Of a DNA stretch of 64,000 nucleotides, positions 45,201 through 56,323 are shown one piece after another. The stretch's first letter is position 1. The number at the start of each line of letters is the position of its first letter. The position numbers and the translations under genes were made by a program. This DNA comes from Streptosporangium subroseum (GTDB taxonomy: Bacteria > Actinomycetota > Actinomycetes > Streptosporangiales > Streptosporangiaceae), in assembly GCF_900188345.1 (NCBI RefSeq), contig NZ_FZOD01000047.1, positions 17,275 through 81,274 on the forward strand, in the 5' to 3' direction. The notes beneath the pieces are model-generated. The model saw nothing but the letters and a program-made list of their open reading frames with translations, did not search any database and was not told where the DNA came from.

Positions 45201-45266
45201 GAAAGAGAGCGGAGGGCTGAATCGAGATCCGGGAGGGATGACGGCTCGCCGGGGGGTCGCCCCGGG

Positions 45267-46523
45267 TTACTGAGCCCGGATGATCTCGTTCAGCTGGCCT
45301 TTCATGGAGGCGATGATGTCGTCGCCGGCCTCCTCGAAGGGTGGGGTGAGCGCGTTGGAGACCGCACTGGCGATCACCAGGCTCACCTGGTTGTAGTTGG
45401 CACTGGCCGGTCTCGGCCGGGCCGAGAGAATGCTCTGCTTGAGGACGGGAAGGTAGGGGAAGCGCTTGATCAGGGCGGGGTCGTCGTACAGCTCGGCCCA
45501 CACCGGTGGGAACGAGCCGTCGGTGAGCACTCGCCTCTGGTTCTCCAGGCCGGTGAAGTAGCGGATGAACTCGACCGCCGACTTCTGCTTCTTGGAGTAG
45601 GCGCTGAGCGCGAGGTTGACGCCGCCCAGCGAGCTGGAGCCCGGACCGTTGAGTCCGGGCAGCCGGGTGACCGCGAACTTGTCCTTGACGGCCGAGTCGG
45701 TGGCGGGGCCGTACGCGTGCGGCCAGTTGCGGGCGAAGGCCAGCCTGCCCTCCTGGAAGGCCAGCCGGGACTCCTCCTCCTTGAAGGAGAGCGACTCCGG
45801 CGGGATCCAGCCTTCGCGGAACCCGCCGACCAGGAAGTCCAGGCCGGCCTTGGCCTTGGCCGAGTCCATGGTCACTTTTGTGCCGTCCGGGCTGAGGATC
45901 TGCCCTCCCGCCGACTGCACGGCCTCGGCGAAGTTGACGGTCAGTCCCTCGTAGGCCAGGAACTGCCCGGCGTAACCGCCGATGCCGTACTTCTCATGCA
46001 GCGCACCGGCCTGCTCGCGTAGCTCTTCCCAGGTCTTGGGGGGCTTGAAGCCCTGCTTGGCGAGCAGATCCTTGCGGTAGTAGAGCAGTCCGGCATTGCT
46101 GGTGTACGGCACGGCCCAGAGCTTGCCCCGGTAGACCGCCGTGTCGACGACCGGAGGCAGGAACCGGTCGAGCTGGAACATCCCGCGTTCCAGCGGCAGG
46201 ATCCAGCCCGCGTCGGCGAACTCCGCCGTCCAGACCACGTCCAGGCCGAGCACGTCGTAGCGGTCGCTTCTGGCCTGGAGATTGGCGACCATCTGCGCAC
46301 GTTGCTCGTCGGCCGCCTCGGGGAGTTCGAGCAGGGTGACCCGCTCCCCGGGATGGGTCTGGTTCCACCTGTCCAGCAACGGTTGCAGGTAGGCGGTCGT
46401 GTCCCGTCCGATCACGAGGGTGAACGGGCCGGTCCCCCCGAACCTCTCGGTCTCCTGCGCGCCCACCCCGGCGCATCCCACCGGCAGAAGCACGGCGAGC
46501 GCGATGGGAATGAGACGGCGCAC
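45267..46523 (-). CDS. Second sugar-binding lipoprotein (LpqY/trehalose-maltose type)
   Basis: A 418-residue solute-binding lipoprotein with lipobox LPVGC (Cys 17). Its core reads FTLVIGRDTTAYLQPLLDRW, DVLGLDVVWTAEFADAGWIL and AVPYTSNAGLLYYRKDLL. This is the pattern of trehalose/maltose-type binding proteins and differs from the downstream AglE-like one. GTG 46523 follows GGAGG by 5 nt. It is first in the operon and divergent from a PadR gene. Two binding proteins with one permease pair suggest alternate substrates; trehalose is attractive given the trehalose genes nearby, but that is inference. Confidence 0.88.
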   Translation of the reverse strand: MRRLIPIALAVLLPVGCAGVGAQETERFGGTGPFTLVIGRDTTAYLQPLLDRWNQTHPGERVTLLELPEAADEQRAQMVANLQARSDRYDVLGLDVVWTAEFADAGWILPLERGMFQLDRFLPPVVDTAVYRGKLWAVPYTSNAGLLYYRKDLLAKQGFKPPKTWEELREQAGALHEKYGIGGYAGQFLAYEGLTVNFAEAVQSAGGQILSPDGTKVTMDSAKAKAGLDFLVGGFREGWIPPESLSFKEEESRLAFQEGRLAFARNWPHAYGPATDSAVKDKFAVTRLPGLNGPGSSSLGGVNLALSAYSKKQKSAVEFIRYFTGLENQRRVLTDGSFPPVWAELYDDPALIKRFPYLPVLKQSILSARPRPASANYNQVSLVIASAVSNALTPPFEEAGDDIIASMKGQLNEIIRAQ

Positions 46524-46574
46524 TATGACCTCCAGATTTCGAGGTAGTTACATACGTGTTAGGTAGATGCATGC

Positions 46575-46596
46575 ATGTTATGCATAGCGATAACAT
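46575..46596. promoter_or_regulatory. Palindrome in the PadR / sugar-binding divergent region
   Basis: ATGTTAT (46575-46581) and ATAACAT (46590-46596) with 8 bp between. ATGT...ACAT symmetry is typical of PadR operators. The neighbouring GATGCATGCAT tract adds overlapping small palindromes. The region 46524-46654 is AT-rich for this genome. Confidence 0.6.
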
Positions 46597-46654
46597 GAAC
46601 GTCAACGGATTGACCCGTAACGCTCAGGTAACAAGCACTCCGAGGAGGTGGGGC

Positions 46655-47161
46655 GTGCGGCCGTTGCTGATGGCGCTCCTCGCGAAAGAACCTGCCCATG
46701 GTTACGAGCTGAAACAGGCGCTTGAGCAGATCTTCGGCAACGCCTATCCGTCGCCGAACATCGGGCAGATCTACGTTACGCTCGGCCGCCTGGAGAAGGA
46801 CGGCCTGGTCCGCGTCGTGGACGTCGAACAGTCGAACCGCCCGAACAAGAAGGTCTACTACCTGACCGCCGCGGGCCGGGAGAGCCTCGACACGTGGGTG
46901 GACGAGCCCACCGAGGGACCCCGGGTCCGGGACGACTTCTTCATGAAGCTGGTGCTGGCCCCGATGACCGGCCTCGCCGACAGGATGACGCTGATCAACC
47001 GCCAGCGCCGTCACTACCTCGCGCTGATCCGTGACCTGAACGAGCTCGCGGAGCGGATCGACCCGGAGAATCGGGTCGCGCTTCTCCTCGTGGAGGGGGC
47101 TATGCTCCACCTGCAGGCCGACCTCGACTGGCTCGAGCGCTGCCAGGAGGACCTGAGTTGA
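46655..47161 (+). CDS. PadR-family transcriptional regulator
   Basis: A 168-residue regulator. The winged HTH reads LLMALLAKEPAHGYELKQAL and YVTLGRLEKDGLV (~residues 3-75), and the C-terminal helices dimerise. GTG 46655 is chosen because GAGGAGGT is perfectly spaced; an in-frame extension upstream lacks similarity. Its stop overlaps the next start (TTGA), forming a padR-ATPase-permease operon. PadR proteins next to ABC exporters usually repress them until an inducer binds. Confidence 0.9.
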   Translation: MRPLLMALLAKEPAHGYELKQALEQIFGNAYPSPNIGQIYVTLGRLEKDGLVRVVDVEQSNRPNKKVYYLTAAGRESLDTWVDEPTEGPRVRDDFFMKLVLAPMTGLADRMTLINRQRRHYLALIRDLNELAERIDPENRVALLLVEGAMLHLQADLDWLERCQEDLS

Positions 47162-47901
47162 CTTCCCCCGTGGTCGATACCGTCAATCTCGTCAAGATCT
47201 ATCAGAACGGCGCCGTGCCGGTGCCCGCCGTGCGCGGAGTCGATCTGCGGGTGGCGGCCGGGGAATTCGTGGCGATCATGGGCCCCTCCGGGTCGGGCAA
47301 GTCCACCCTGGTCCACATGCTCGGCGGCCTCGAAGCCCGGACCAGCGGCGAGATCTGGCTCGACGGGCAGCGAGCCGACACCCTGAACGAGAGTGCCTGG
47401 GCACTGCTGCGCCGTAAAAAGGTCGGCTTCGTCTTCCAGTTCTTCAACCTGGTCGCCAACATGACCGTGGCCGACAACGTCGAGCTGCCCGCGCTGCTGG
47501 CCGGGGCCTCCGCGCGTGAGGCACGCCAGCGCCGGCAGTATCTCCTCGGCGAGCTCGGCCTGACCGACCGCGCCGACGCCGCGCCCTCCCAGCTCGCGGG
47601 CGGCGAGCAGCAGCGGGTCGCGCTGGCCCGCGCGCTGGCCAACAAGCCGAGCCTGCTGCTCGCGGACGAGCCCACGGGCAACCTCGACAGCCGCAACACC
47701 CGCGACGTCCTCCGCCTGCTCGGCGAGGTCCACCGCGACGGCCAGACCGTCATCCTGGTCACCCACGACGCCCGGGTGGCCGGCCTGGCCGACCGGGTGG
47801 TCGCCCTGTTCGACGGCGAGATCGTCGACGACGGCACCATCGGCATGGCCCGCCGCCGCCCCAAGGCCACCGTGGGCGACGTCGTCGAGCTGAGGGGCTA
47901 G
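47158..47901 (+). CDS. ABC transporter ATPase, MacB/LolD type
   Basis: A 247-residue ATPase with Walker A GPSGSGKST, Q-loop FVFQFFNL, signature-like LAGGEQQRVALARAL (LSGGQ variant), Walker B LLLADEPTGNLDS and the H-loop TH. It powers the FtsX-type permease encoded next. TTG is the start, overlapping the padR stop by 4 bp; its own stop shares one base with the permease start. Confidence 0.93.
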   Translation: MTSPVVDTVNLVKIYQNGAVPVPAVRGVDLRVAAGEFVAIMGPSGSGKSTLVHMLGGLEARTSGEIWLDGQRADTLNESAWALLRRKKVGFVFQFFNLVANMTVADNVELPALLAGASAREARQRRQYLLGELGLTDRADAAPSQLAGGEQQRVALARALANKPSLLLADEPTGNLDSRNTRDVLRLLGEVHRDGQTVILVTHDARVAGLADRVVALFDGEIVDDGTIGMARRRPKATVGDVVELRG

Positions 47902-50180
47902 TGAGCACCGTCCGGGCTTCCGTCAGATGGATCCGGGCCGACCTCAGGGCGCGGCGGGTGCAGGCGCTGCTGACGCTGCTGGCCGTGGCGGGGATCGTCA
48001 CGGCGCTGATCACCTCGGCGACCCTGCTGGAAGACGGGACCAACCCGTGGCGGGGACTGTTCGCGGAGTCCAGGGGCGCGCACGTGTGGATCCACACCAA
48101 GGACGCCCCGGACGTGGCCGCGCTGTCGCGGCTTCCGGGCGTGGTCCAGGTGGCGGGACCGTACCGGACGGCGCCCGTGACGCTCACACTGGACGGCAAG
48201 AAGTCACCCGTGGCGCTGCGGGAGATGTCACCGACACCCCCCTCGGTGGCCACGCCGCTGATCCGCGAGGGACGGTGGCTGCGCGCCGGCGACACCGAGG
48301 GCGTGATCGTCGAGCGGTCCTTCGCCACGGCGCTCAACCTGAAGGTGGGCGGTCCCTTCACCGTCACCGCGCTCAACGGCGCCTCCCACCCGCTCATCGT
48401 GGTCGGCCTGGCCGACACCGCCGACCAGGGTTTCTACCCCGAGTGGACGCCTGGCCTGGCCTGGACCCTGCCCGAGGTCCTGGCCAGGGTCGAGCCCGCC
48501 CTGGGCCGCAGCGAGTCGGTCACCGGGCTGCGCCTCGCCGACGGCGAGGCCACGCTGCCTGTCGTCCACGGCGCCGTCACCCTGCTGGACGAGGAGATCC
48601 AGCGGATGTCCACCTGGCGCGAGGTCCGCGCCTCCATGGAGCTGGACAACCGATTGCTCGGCCTGCTGCTGGCGCTGTTCGGCGTCACCGGGCTCGTCGC
48701 CGCCGCGCTCGCCATCGCCAACGCGGTGGGCGGGCGGGTGCTCGCCCAGACCCGCGACATCGCCACCCTCAAGTCCCTCGGCTACACCCGGAGCCAGGTC
48801 TTCGGCGTGCTCATGGCCGAGCACGGCGCGCTCGGACTGCTGGGCATCGCCATCGGTCTCGTCTGCGGCCAGCTCATCGCCTCGCTGACCCTGTACGGCA
48901 CGCCGATCCTGCCGCTCTCCCCGATCCCGCTGCTCGCGATCACCGGTGGCACCGCCGCGGTGGTCCTGGTCGCGGTGGCCCTGCCCGCCTGGCGCGGCGG
49001 CCTCACCCCGCCCATCCCCGCGGCCACCGCGGGACCGCCCCGGGGCCACCTGTCGCGGATGGCCAGGGTCGCCCTCCTGGTACGGCTGCCGCCCGCCCTC
49101 GTCCTGGGCACCCGCGACGCCTTCACCAGGCGCGTCCCCGCGTTCCTGAGCATCTTCGGCCTCGCGGTCCCGATGATGATGATCACCATCGGCCTCGGCT
49201 GCTGGGCCACCCTGGACGACTTCCTGAACCACCCCGAACGGGTCGGCCAGGCGGCGGCGCTCGTCGTCCGCCCGGACAAGCTCCCCGCCGAGGACGCCGC
49301 CCGGATCGCCAGGGCCGATCCTCAGGTGCTGGCCGTCTACCCGGGCAGCGAGGTGTCGGCCCTGGAGCCGGAGCAGACCAGGAGCGTGCTGGCCCGCGCG
49401 CTGGGCACGTCGGCCGACCCGTACCCCTTCTCGGTCGTGGAGGGGCGGATGTTCGCGGCCAGGGGTGAGGCCGTCGCCGGGCAGGGGCTGCTCGACCTGC
49501 TGGGCGTCAAGATCGGCGACCGGGTCCGCATGACGGTCGGTGGCACGCCGCTGATCGTGCACCTCGTCGGCCGGGTGGTGGAGCCCGACCAGGACGGTGA
49601 GGTGCTCTCCTTCGGCATGGACAGCCTCGCCGCCAAGGACGCGGTGCCGCCGCAGTTCTACAGCCTGGTGCTCAGGCCGGGCGCCGACCCCTCCACGGTC
49701 CGGGCCCGGCTGCTGGCCGCCTCGGGCGAGGCCCTGGAGGTGAACCGGGTGGTCAATCCGGCCGAGCGGCTCGCGGTCATCCGCGTGGTGATCGTGGCGT
49801 TGATCGCCGTGCTCTCGCTGCTGGGTCTGGCCAACCTGCTCACGGCGAGCGCCCTCGGCCTGCGTGATCACGCCTTCGATCTCGCGGTGCTCAAGGCGAT
49901 GGGCCTCACCCCCCGGCAGGTGGCCGCGACCCTGGTCACCGGTACGGGCCTGCTCGCCGTGCTGGGCGTGGTCGCGGGCACCGCGGCCGGGGCCTCGCTG
50001 GTCAGCGGCCTGATCGATCTGCAGGGCTACACCAGCGGCGTCGGCGCGGGCATCGGCCGCACGCCCTCGACCCTGACGCTCGTCTCCGCGGCGGCGATCG
50101 CGGTGGGGGCCGCCCTGCTGGTGGCGTTGATACCGGCCAGCAGGGCGGCTCGCGCCCAGGTGCCGGCGGGCATCAGATAG
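47901..50180 (+). CDS. FtsX-domain ABC permease (MacB-type)
   Basis: A 759-residue membrane protein with two FtsX-like modules. It has TM1 near residues 22-40, an extracellular domain, three TM helices ~250-350, another TM plus a large extracellular domain, and three C-terminal TM helices ending in TLTLVSAAAIAVGAALLVAL. Such permeases use mechanotransmission to export peptides, lipoproteins or drugs, or to sense envelope stress. GTG 47901 overlaps the ATPase stop. Two strong hairpins follow. The substrate is unknown. Confidence 0.9.
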   Translation: MSTVRASVRWIRADLRARRVQALLTLLAVAGIVTALITSATLLEDGTNPWRGLFAESRGAHVWIHTKDAPDVAALSRLPGVVQVAGPYRTAPVTLTLDGKKSPVALREMSPTPPSVATPLIREGRWLRAGDTEGVIVERSFATALNLKVGGPFTVTALNGASHPLIVVGLADTADQGFYPEWTPGLAWTLPEVLARVEPALGRSESVTGLRLADGEATLPVVHGAVTLLDEEIQRMSTWREVRASMELDNRLLGLLLALFGVTGLVAAALAIANAVGGRVLAQTRDIATLKSLGYTRSQVFGVLMAEHGALGLLGIAIGLVCGQLIASLTLYGTPILPLSPIPLLAITGGTAAVVLVAVALPAWRGGLTPPIPAATAGPPRGHLSRMARVALLVRLPPALVLGTRDAFTRRVPAFLSIFGLAVPMMMITIGLGCWATLDDFLNHPERVGQAAALVVRPDKLPAEDAARIARADPQVLAVYPGSEVSALEPEQTRSVLARALGTSADPYPFSVVEGRMFAARGEAVAGQGLLDLLGVKIGDRVRMTVGGTPLIVHLVGRVVEPDQDGEVLSFGMDSLAAKDAVPPQFYSLVLRPGADPSTVRARLLAASGEALEVNRVVNPAERLAVIRVVIVALIAVLSLLGLANLLTASALGLRDHAFDLAVLKAMGLTPRQVAATLVTGTGLLAVLGVVAGTAAGASLVSGLIDLQGYTSGVGAGIGRTPSTLTLVSAAAIAVGAALLVALIPASRAARAQVPAGIR

Positions 50181-50223
50181 GTCCCGTGCTCGTCGGGGGC
50201 GTGGCCTGGAGCCTCTCGGAACG

Positions 50224-50304
50224 ACGAGAAACGGTACGGCCAGGCCGTACCGTTTCTCGTCCGGAGCAGAACCGAGTCGCCCCGGTGTGAGCGGGGCGAC
50301 TCGG
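50224..50304. terminator. Two strong terminator hairpins between permease and treS
   Basis: First: an 18-bp stem at 50224-50241 / 50243-50260 (core GAAACGGTACGGCC). Second: 13-bp CCGAGTCGCCCCG / CGGGGCGACTCGG (50272-50304). They separate the convergent exporter operon and treS. Confidence 0.85.
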
Positions 50305-50345
50305 GAAAACCCATGCGGAGCGGGCCGGGTCCCGTTTTCCGCCGG

Positions 50346-52037
<1,692 letters not shown>

Positions 52038-52157
52038 CGTGTTCTCGCTCACGGTGATAAAGGGCAGGACGAAGTCACCGGGTGTCCCGGCTGATGAAAT
52101 TTGGTGACCGCGCCTGGGGGAGCCGTCATCCCTACGAGCTCCGTGCCCCTCGGCCGG

Positions 52158-52176
52158 ACCGAATTTGTAATTCGGT
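52158..52176. promoter_or_regulatory. Palindrome upstream of treS
   Basis: ACCGAATT-TGT-AATTCGGT, perfect 8-bp arms, ~120 bp before the treS start: a candidate operator. The region 52038-52577 also holds a second palindrome, CGCCACG-CGC-CGTGGCG (52338-52354), and an AT-richer stretch (52270-52335). I see no credible gene in it. Confidence 0.5.
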
Positions 52177-52577
52177 GCCAACCGTTGTGGCGCTTTCTGG
52201 GCCGAACACTACCAGCCGCATGACATCTTCGAAGCCTGCGTAACGGGCTTAAACGCCCCGGCGACACGGAATATCCAGCCTGCCGCGTCATCTCCGCGTA
52301 ATCGCCCTGATACTTACCGTTCTTTTCTGTGAAACACGCCACGCGCCGTGGCGATGACCTTGGGGTATGCCCGAAGACCCGTCCGGCGCCCGTGTCTTCC
52401 GGAGCGCCGGTGAATACGGGCTTCAGCGGCGCCTGAGCCCCGTTCCGCCCCACGGCGCGCGCCCGTTCAGGCCTCGCGTCGCGTATTCCCGGCACCCGGT
52501 TTTTTCCGTACGGCGCGCGAAGGTAAAGCTTTTGCCCCGCCGGGCGACGCGGCCCTTCAGAAGGCCGGGGACGGCGC

Positions 52578-52690
52578 TGAGGGAGAGGTCGGAGCGGGCA
52601 TGAGGGAGAAGCCAGAGCGGGCGGCGAGGAAGAGGAAGAGGCCGTGAGGGAGAGGTCAGAGGCGGGGCGAGGGAGGGGTCAGAGCCAGGG
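52578..52690. repeat. Purine-rich ~23-bp degenerate repeats
   Basis: Four or five copies of a TGAGGGAGAGGTC[A/G]GAG-like unit run up to and into the end of the asparagine-synthase-like gene. All purines are on the plus strand, so triplex-like or terminator roles are conceivable. Confidence 0.45.
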
Positions 52691-54337
52691 AGGGGTGAGC
52701 TCGGGGAGGCGGTCCTCGTAGTCGCCCAGCCAGGCTCCGAACAGCACCAGGCTCCGCACCCAGAACCGGTCGTTCCAGCCGTTGAACCGCGCCAGGGCGT
52801 CGGGGCCCTCGGCGATCACCACGTGGAGCTGATCCGACAGCAGCGAGGGCACGACGGCCGCGACGCGGGTCAGCATCCGGTGGCCGTACTCCCTGGCGGG
52901 AGCGGCGGTCGAGCGGAGCGGCACCCTCTGAAGCGGCTGCTTGACCACGTTAGTGGAGGGCAGCGCGGCGACGCGGGGGTCGGCCGCGTGCAGGATCTCC
53001 CGGTAGAACCGCCCCTTGTCCTTGCGGGCCACGCCCACCGAGAGCGCCGCGTCGAAGAAGTCCGGATGGATGAACGGCGCCGCGAACGAGACCTCGGGGC
53101 CGACCAGGTTGACCGGGGAGCGGGCGATGCCCCGGGCCGTGCGGGTGTGCAGGACCGACAGCGGCAGCTCGGCCCGGTGGCCGTTGAACATGGAGGTCGA
53201 CTGGGTGAAGGCGTCCTCGACGCTGTCGGTGATCCAGGCGGAGGCCCGCTCGGACAGGAACGGCACGGACGGGGCGCCCAGCGTCAGGGAGCCGAGCAGC
53301 GCGGCCTTCCGCTCCGCCTGGGAGGAGGCCTCCAGCGCCGCCCCGCTGATCATGAAGTTCTTCAGCAGCGGCCCCCCGGCCAGCCCGTCGACCAGGGTCC
53401 GCCCGGCCTTGTGCACCTCGCGGGAGAACGGGGTGTACCAGGCGTGGTGCGGGGTGAGGAACTCCAGCCGCCGGGCCACGTCCAGCGCGTCGTCGGGGTA
53501 GGCGGAGGCGTCCTGAGTGATCACGCGGTGCCGTACGCCCAGCTCGCGGGTTATCGCGCGGGCGAAGGTGATGTCGGTGTCGGTGCCGTCGTCCGGGCTG
53601 GTCGTCCACGACTCCACGTCGGCGCCCCGCGCCACCGCGACCGAGCAGAGCAGCCGCGAGTCGTAGCCGCCGCTGACCGGCACGAGCAGCGGCCGCCCGT
53701 CGAACTCCTTGTAGACCTCGTGCAGGATCTCCAGGATCTCCCCGGCCGTCCGGCCCGCCTCGTACGGCTCCTCGCGCAGCCACCGGGGCAGCCTGCGCTC
53801 GGTCGAGATCCGGCCCGTCGCCCGGTCGAAGATCAGCGCGCTTGATCCGCCCATCCTCTTGACCTGCGCGTACGGGGTGTCGTCGCGGAGAGGGAAGGTC
53901 AGCTGGATGATCGAGGCCCAGGCGTCCCAATTGATCTCGTACGGCCGGCGCGCGAGGGACAGCAGGGGTTCCAGCAGGGAGGAGAAATAGACCGCTCCGC
54001 CCCGGAACAGGTAGTAGACGTCCACGAGGCCGAGCCCGCCGGCGTGCAGCGTGACCCGCTTCCCGTCGTCGATCAGGCCGGGCGTCTCGAAGTTCTCCGC
54101 CACGTTGATCCACGGCGCGCCCTCGGTGGGCGTGCGCTCTCCCCAGGCGAACGCGCAGGTCAGCGCGTCCCGCTGGTAGGGCGGCAGCGGAGAGGAGCTG
54201 CACAGCGACGCCCCCGCCGCCCGAAGCGCGGGCGTGACGCGCGGTCCGGCCTTCCGCAGCGTCTCCAGGGCGGCCTCGTCGAGGTGGCCGATGCCGCCGC
54301 AGACGTACGGCCTCACATTGAACGTCGGCCACTGCAC
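52679..54337 (-). CDS. Asparagine-synthase-like ATP-dependent amidotransferase domain protein
   Basis: A 552-residue protein with the C-terminal synthetase module of AsnB: PP-loop LLVPVSGGYDSRLL near residue 222, then TDITFARAITRELGVRHRVI. The N-terminal half resembles the AsnB N-fold but lacks the catalytic Cys2 (it starts with Gln-Trp after the GTG), so no glutaminase is expected. Similar proteins adenylate carboxylates in lasso-peptide, beta-lactam or polysaccharide pathways. GTG 54337 has GAGGAG 8 nt upstream. It is divergent from a glycosyltransferase-like gene; a joint role in a surface glycan is possible but unproven. Confidence 0.8.
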   Translation of the reverse strand: MQWPTFNVRPYVCGGIGHLDEAALETLRKAGPRVTPALRAAGASLCSSSPLPPYQRDALTCAFAWGERTPTEGAPWINVAENFETPGLIDDGKRVTLHAGGLGLVDVYYLFRGGAVYFSSLLEPLLSLARRPYEINWDAWASIIQLTFPLRDDTPYAQVKRMGGSSALIFDRATGRISTERRLPRWLREEPYEAGRTAGEILEILHEVYKEFDGRPLLVPVSGGYDSRLLCSVAVARGADVESWTTSPDDGTDTDITFARAITRELGVRHRVITQDASAYPDDALDVARRLEFLTPHHAWYTPFSREVHKAGRTLVDGLAGGPLLKNFMISGAALEASSQAERKAALLGSLTLGAPSVPFLSERASAWITDSVEDAFTQSTSMFNGHRAELPLSVLHTRTARGIARSPVNLVGPEVSFAAPFIHPDFFDAALSVGVARKDKGRFYREILHAADPRVAALPSTNVVKQPLQRVPLRSTAAPAREYGHRMLTRVAAVVPSLLSDQLHVVIAEGPDALARFNGWNDRFWVRSLVLFGAWLGDYEDRLPELTPPWL

Positions 54338-54367
54338 CGTGCTGACTCCTCTGTGTCGAGATTGTCC

Positions 54368-54381
54368 AAAGGGTATCCTTT
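54368..54381. promoter_or_regulatory. Small palindrome in divergent region
   Basis: AAAGG-GTAT-CCTTT lies midway in the 71-bp gap between the two divergent genes. It is a candidate shared operator. Confidence 0.4.
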
Positions 54382-54408
54382 CGCCCGGCTTAGAAAACGG
54401 AGGACGAC

Positions 54409-56313
54409 GTGGCGAGCGAGCAACTCGAGAGCACACGGCAGGCGTTACGGGAGGCCATGGCTCATGCGGAGCGGGCTGCCGAACTGGCTCGACTGCTCGA
54501 CGAGGCGCAGGCGAGGACCGCCGACGCGGAGCGGGCGGCCGATGAGCTGCGTACGGTGAGAGAGCGGCTGAGCGAGACGGAGGAGCGGCTCGAGGCAGCG
54601 AACGCGATCGAGGAGAAACTCCGCAGGGATCTGGCGGAGCAGCGCTACCAGGCCGAGGTGGCGAAGTGGAAGCTGTCCTCGGTGCAGGTCGCCCGCTGGT
54701 CCCGCATCGGTGACGCGCTCAAGACGGGCAAGAGCAATCCGGTACGGCTGGCGCGCGGACTGCGCGGAGCCGCCAAGCCCGCCAAACGCCCGATCGCCCC
54801 CGAACGCCAGCCCGTCCCGCGCAGGAGCGGCGACAAGCCGGTCCCCGGCGTCTCCTTCCAGGCCACGACCTCGACCAGGACCGTCGGCGGCAAATCGGTC
54901 AAGCTCAAGCCCTTCCGCGTCCCGACCGGCCCGAACACCCGCCCGCACCTGACGGTGGCCGTCGTCGCCGAGCCCCACGCCGAAGCGCTGCTGCGCTACG
55001 AGTGGCGGCAGACCATCGGCTTCACGCCCCGGGACTTCGCCCGGGTGCTGGCGGGGGAGGTCCCGCACCTGCTGCTGGTCGAGTCGGTGACCGAGGGGCC
55101 GTGGGCCGAGGAGCTGAGCCGTCCCGGCGAGGGCCTGCGCGGGCTGCTGTCCTGGTGCGCGGAGCGGGGCATCCGCACGGTCTTCTGGCACACCAAGGGG
55201 GAGCCGGACCGCTTTGTGGCCGCCGCCAGGCTGTTCGAGCACATCGTCACCGCGCTGCCCAGGTCGGTGGGGCCGTGGAGCGCGATCCTCGCGGCCCAGG
55301 AGCCGGAGCCCGGGCGCAGGGCTCCCTCGCTGGGGATCCTGCCCTTCGCCATCCAGCCGCGCGTGCACAATCCGCTGCCGCTGGCCGGAGACCGGTTCGG
55401 CCGGGTGCTCACCCTGCAGGAGCTGCTCCCCGAGAACCTGACGTATCCGGACGTGCTCACCTCCTATCGCTGGCCGGTGGCGGTGGACTGCCCGCCCGGC
55501 ACCGACGCCTGGCTGATGGCCGAGCTGGCCGCCTGCGGCACGCTGATCGGGACCGCGCCCGACGACCGCCGGGCCCACGTGGCGCTGCGCCAGGCCTACA
55601 CCTCGGGCACGATGACCCAGAAGATCGACGACCTTCTCGACGCGATCGGCCTGCCCAGCGGCCGGGCCACCCTGAACATCTCGGTGATCATGATCGACCG
55701 GGGCGACCTCGACCACACCCTGGCCCAGGTGGCGCCGCAGAAGGGCGTCGTCCAGCTGGTGCTCCTCACGGACGCTCAGGACGCCGAGAAGCGGGCCCGC
55801 GCCGCGATGCCCGACAGGGTGGACGTCGTGGTCCGCCGTACCGATCCCGGCCTCACCATCGGCGGCATGCTGAACCACGCCCTCGACCTGTGCCAAGGCG
55901 ACCTGGTGGCCGTCATGGACGCCCAGGACACCTACAGCCAGCACTATCTGACCGATCTCAGCAGGGCCTTCCTGTTCACCACCGCCGACATCGTCGGCAA
56001 GGCCGCCTACTACGCCCATCTGCGCGACGTCACCGCGACCGTGCTGCGCCAGCCCGCGGCCGAATACTCCTACCTTCCCGAGATCGCCGGAGCCACCCTG
56101 CTGGCCCGCCGTACGGTCCTGCGCGGCCTCGGGTTCGCCGACGTCTCCGAGGGCTGGGCCGAGGTGCTGATGCGCCAGTGCCGCACGGACGGGGTCAAGG
56201 TCTTCTCCGCCGACCGGTTCGGCTACGTCTGCCGCCGTGATCACGACCGCGGGCTTCTCGACTCGGCGCAGCTCGTCGAGTACGGCCCGGCCGATCCGCA
56301 CGCCCTGATCTAG
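54409..56313 (+). CDS. Coiled-coil protein with glycosyltransferase-like domain
   Basis: 634 residues. Residues 1-~90 are a strong coiled coil (ARLLDEAQARTADAERAADE). A basic linker (~105-150) follows. A central region (~170-400) resembles a CgeB-like glycosyltransferase half: GIRTVFWHTKGEPDRF and the ELLPENLTYPDVLTSYRWPV stretch. The end (~425-620) is GT2-like with LNISVIMIDRGDLDHTL and an acidic MDAQDTYS in place of DxD. No TM is seen. The GTG has GGAGGA upstream. It probably glycosylates a surface polymer. Confidence 0.7.
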   Translation: MASEQLESTRQALREAMAHAERAAELARLLDEAQARTADAERAADELRTVRERLSETEERLEAANAIEEKLRRDLAEQRYQAEVAKWKLSSVQVARWSRIGDALKTGKSNPVRLARGLRGAAKPAKRPIAPERQPVPRRSGDKPVPGVSFQATTSTRTVGGKSVKLKPFRVPTGPNTRPHLTVAVVAEPHAEALLRYEWRQTIGFTPRDFARVLAGEVPHLLLVESVTEGPWAEELSRPGEGLRGLLSWCAERGIRTVFWHTKGEPDRFVAAARLFEHIVTALPRSVGPWSAILAAQEPEPGRRAPSLGILPFAIQPRVHNPLPLAGDRFGRVLTLQELLPENLTYPDVLTSYRWPVAVDCPPGTDAWLMAELAACGTLIGTAPDDRRAHVALRQAYTSGTMTQKIDDLLDAIGLPSGRATLNISVIMIDRGDLDHTLAQVAPQKGVVQLVLLTDAQDAEKRARAAMPDRVDVVVRRTDPGLTIGGMLNHALDLCQGDLVAVMDAQDTYSQHYLTDLSRAFLFTTADIVGKAAYYAHLRDVTATVLRQPAAEYSYLPEIAGATLLARRTVLRGLGFADVSEGWAEVLMRQCRTDGVKVFSADRFGYVCRRDHDRGLLDSAQLVEYGPADPHALI

Positions 56314-56323
56314 GCTGTCGGGC

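Noticed and set aside
52049..52603. Genes in the treS-upstream gap
   Set aside because: Open frames on both strands lack ribosome sites and protein-like composition.
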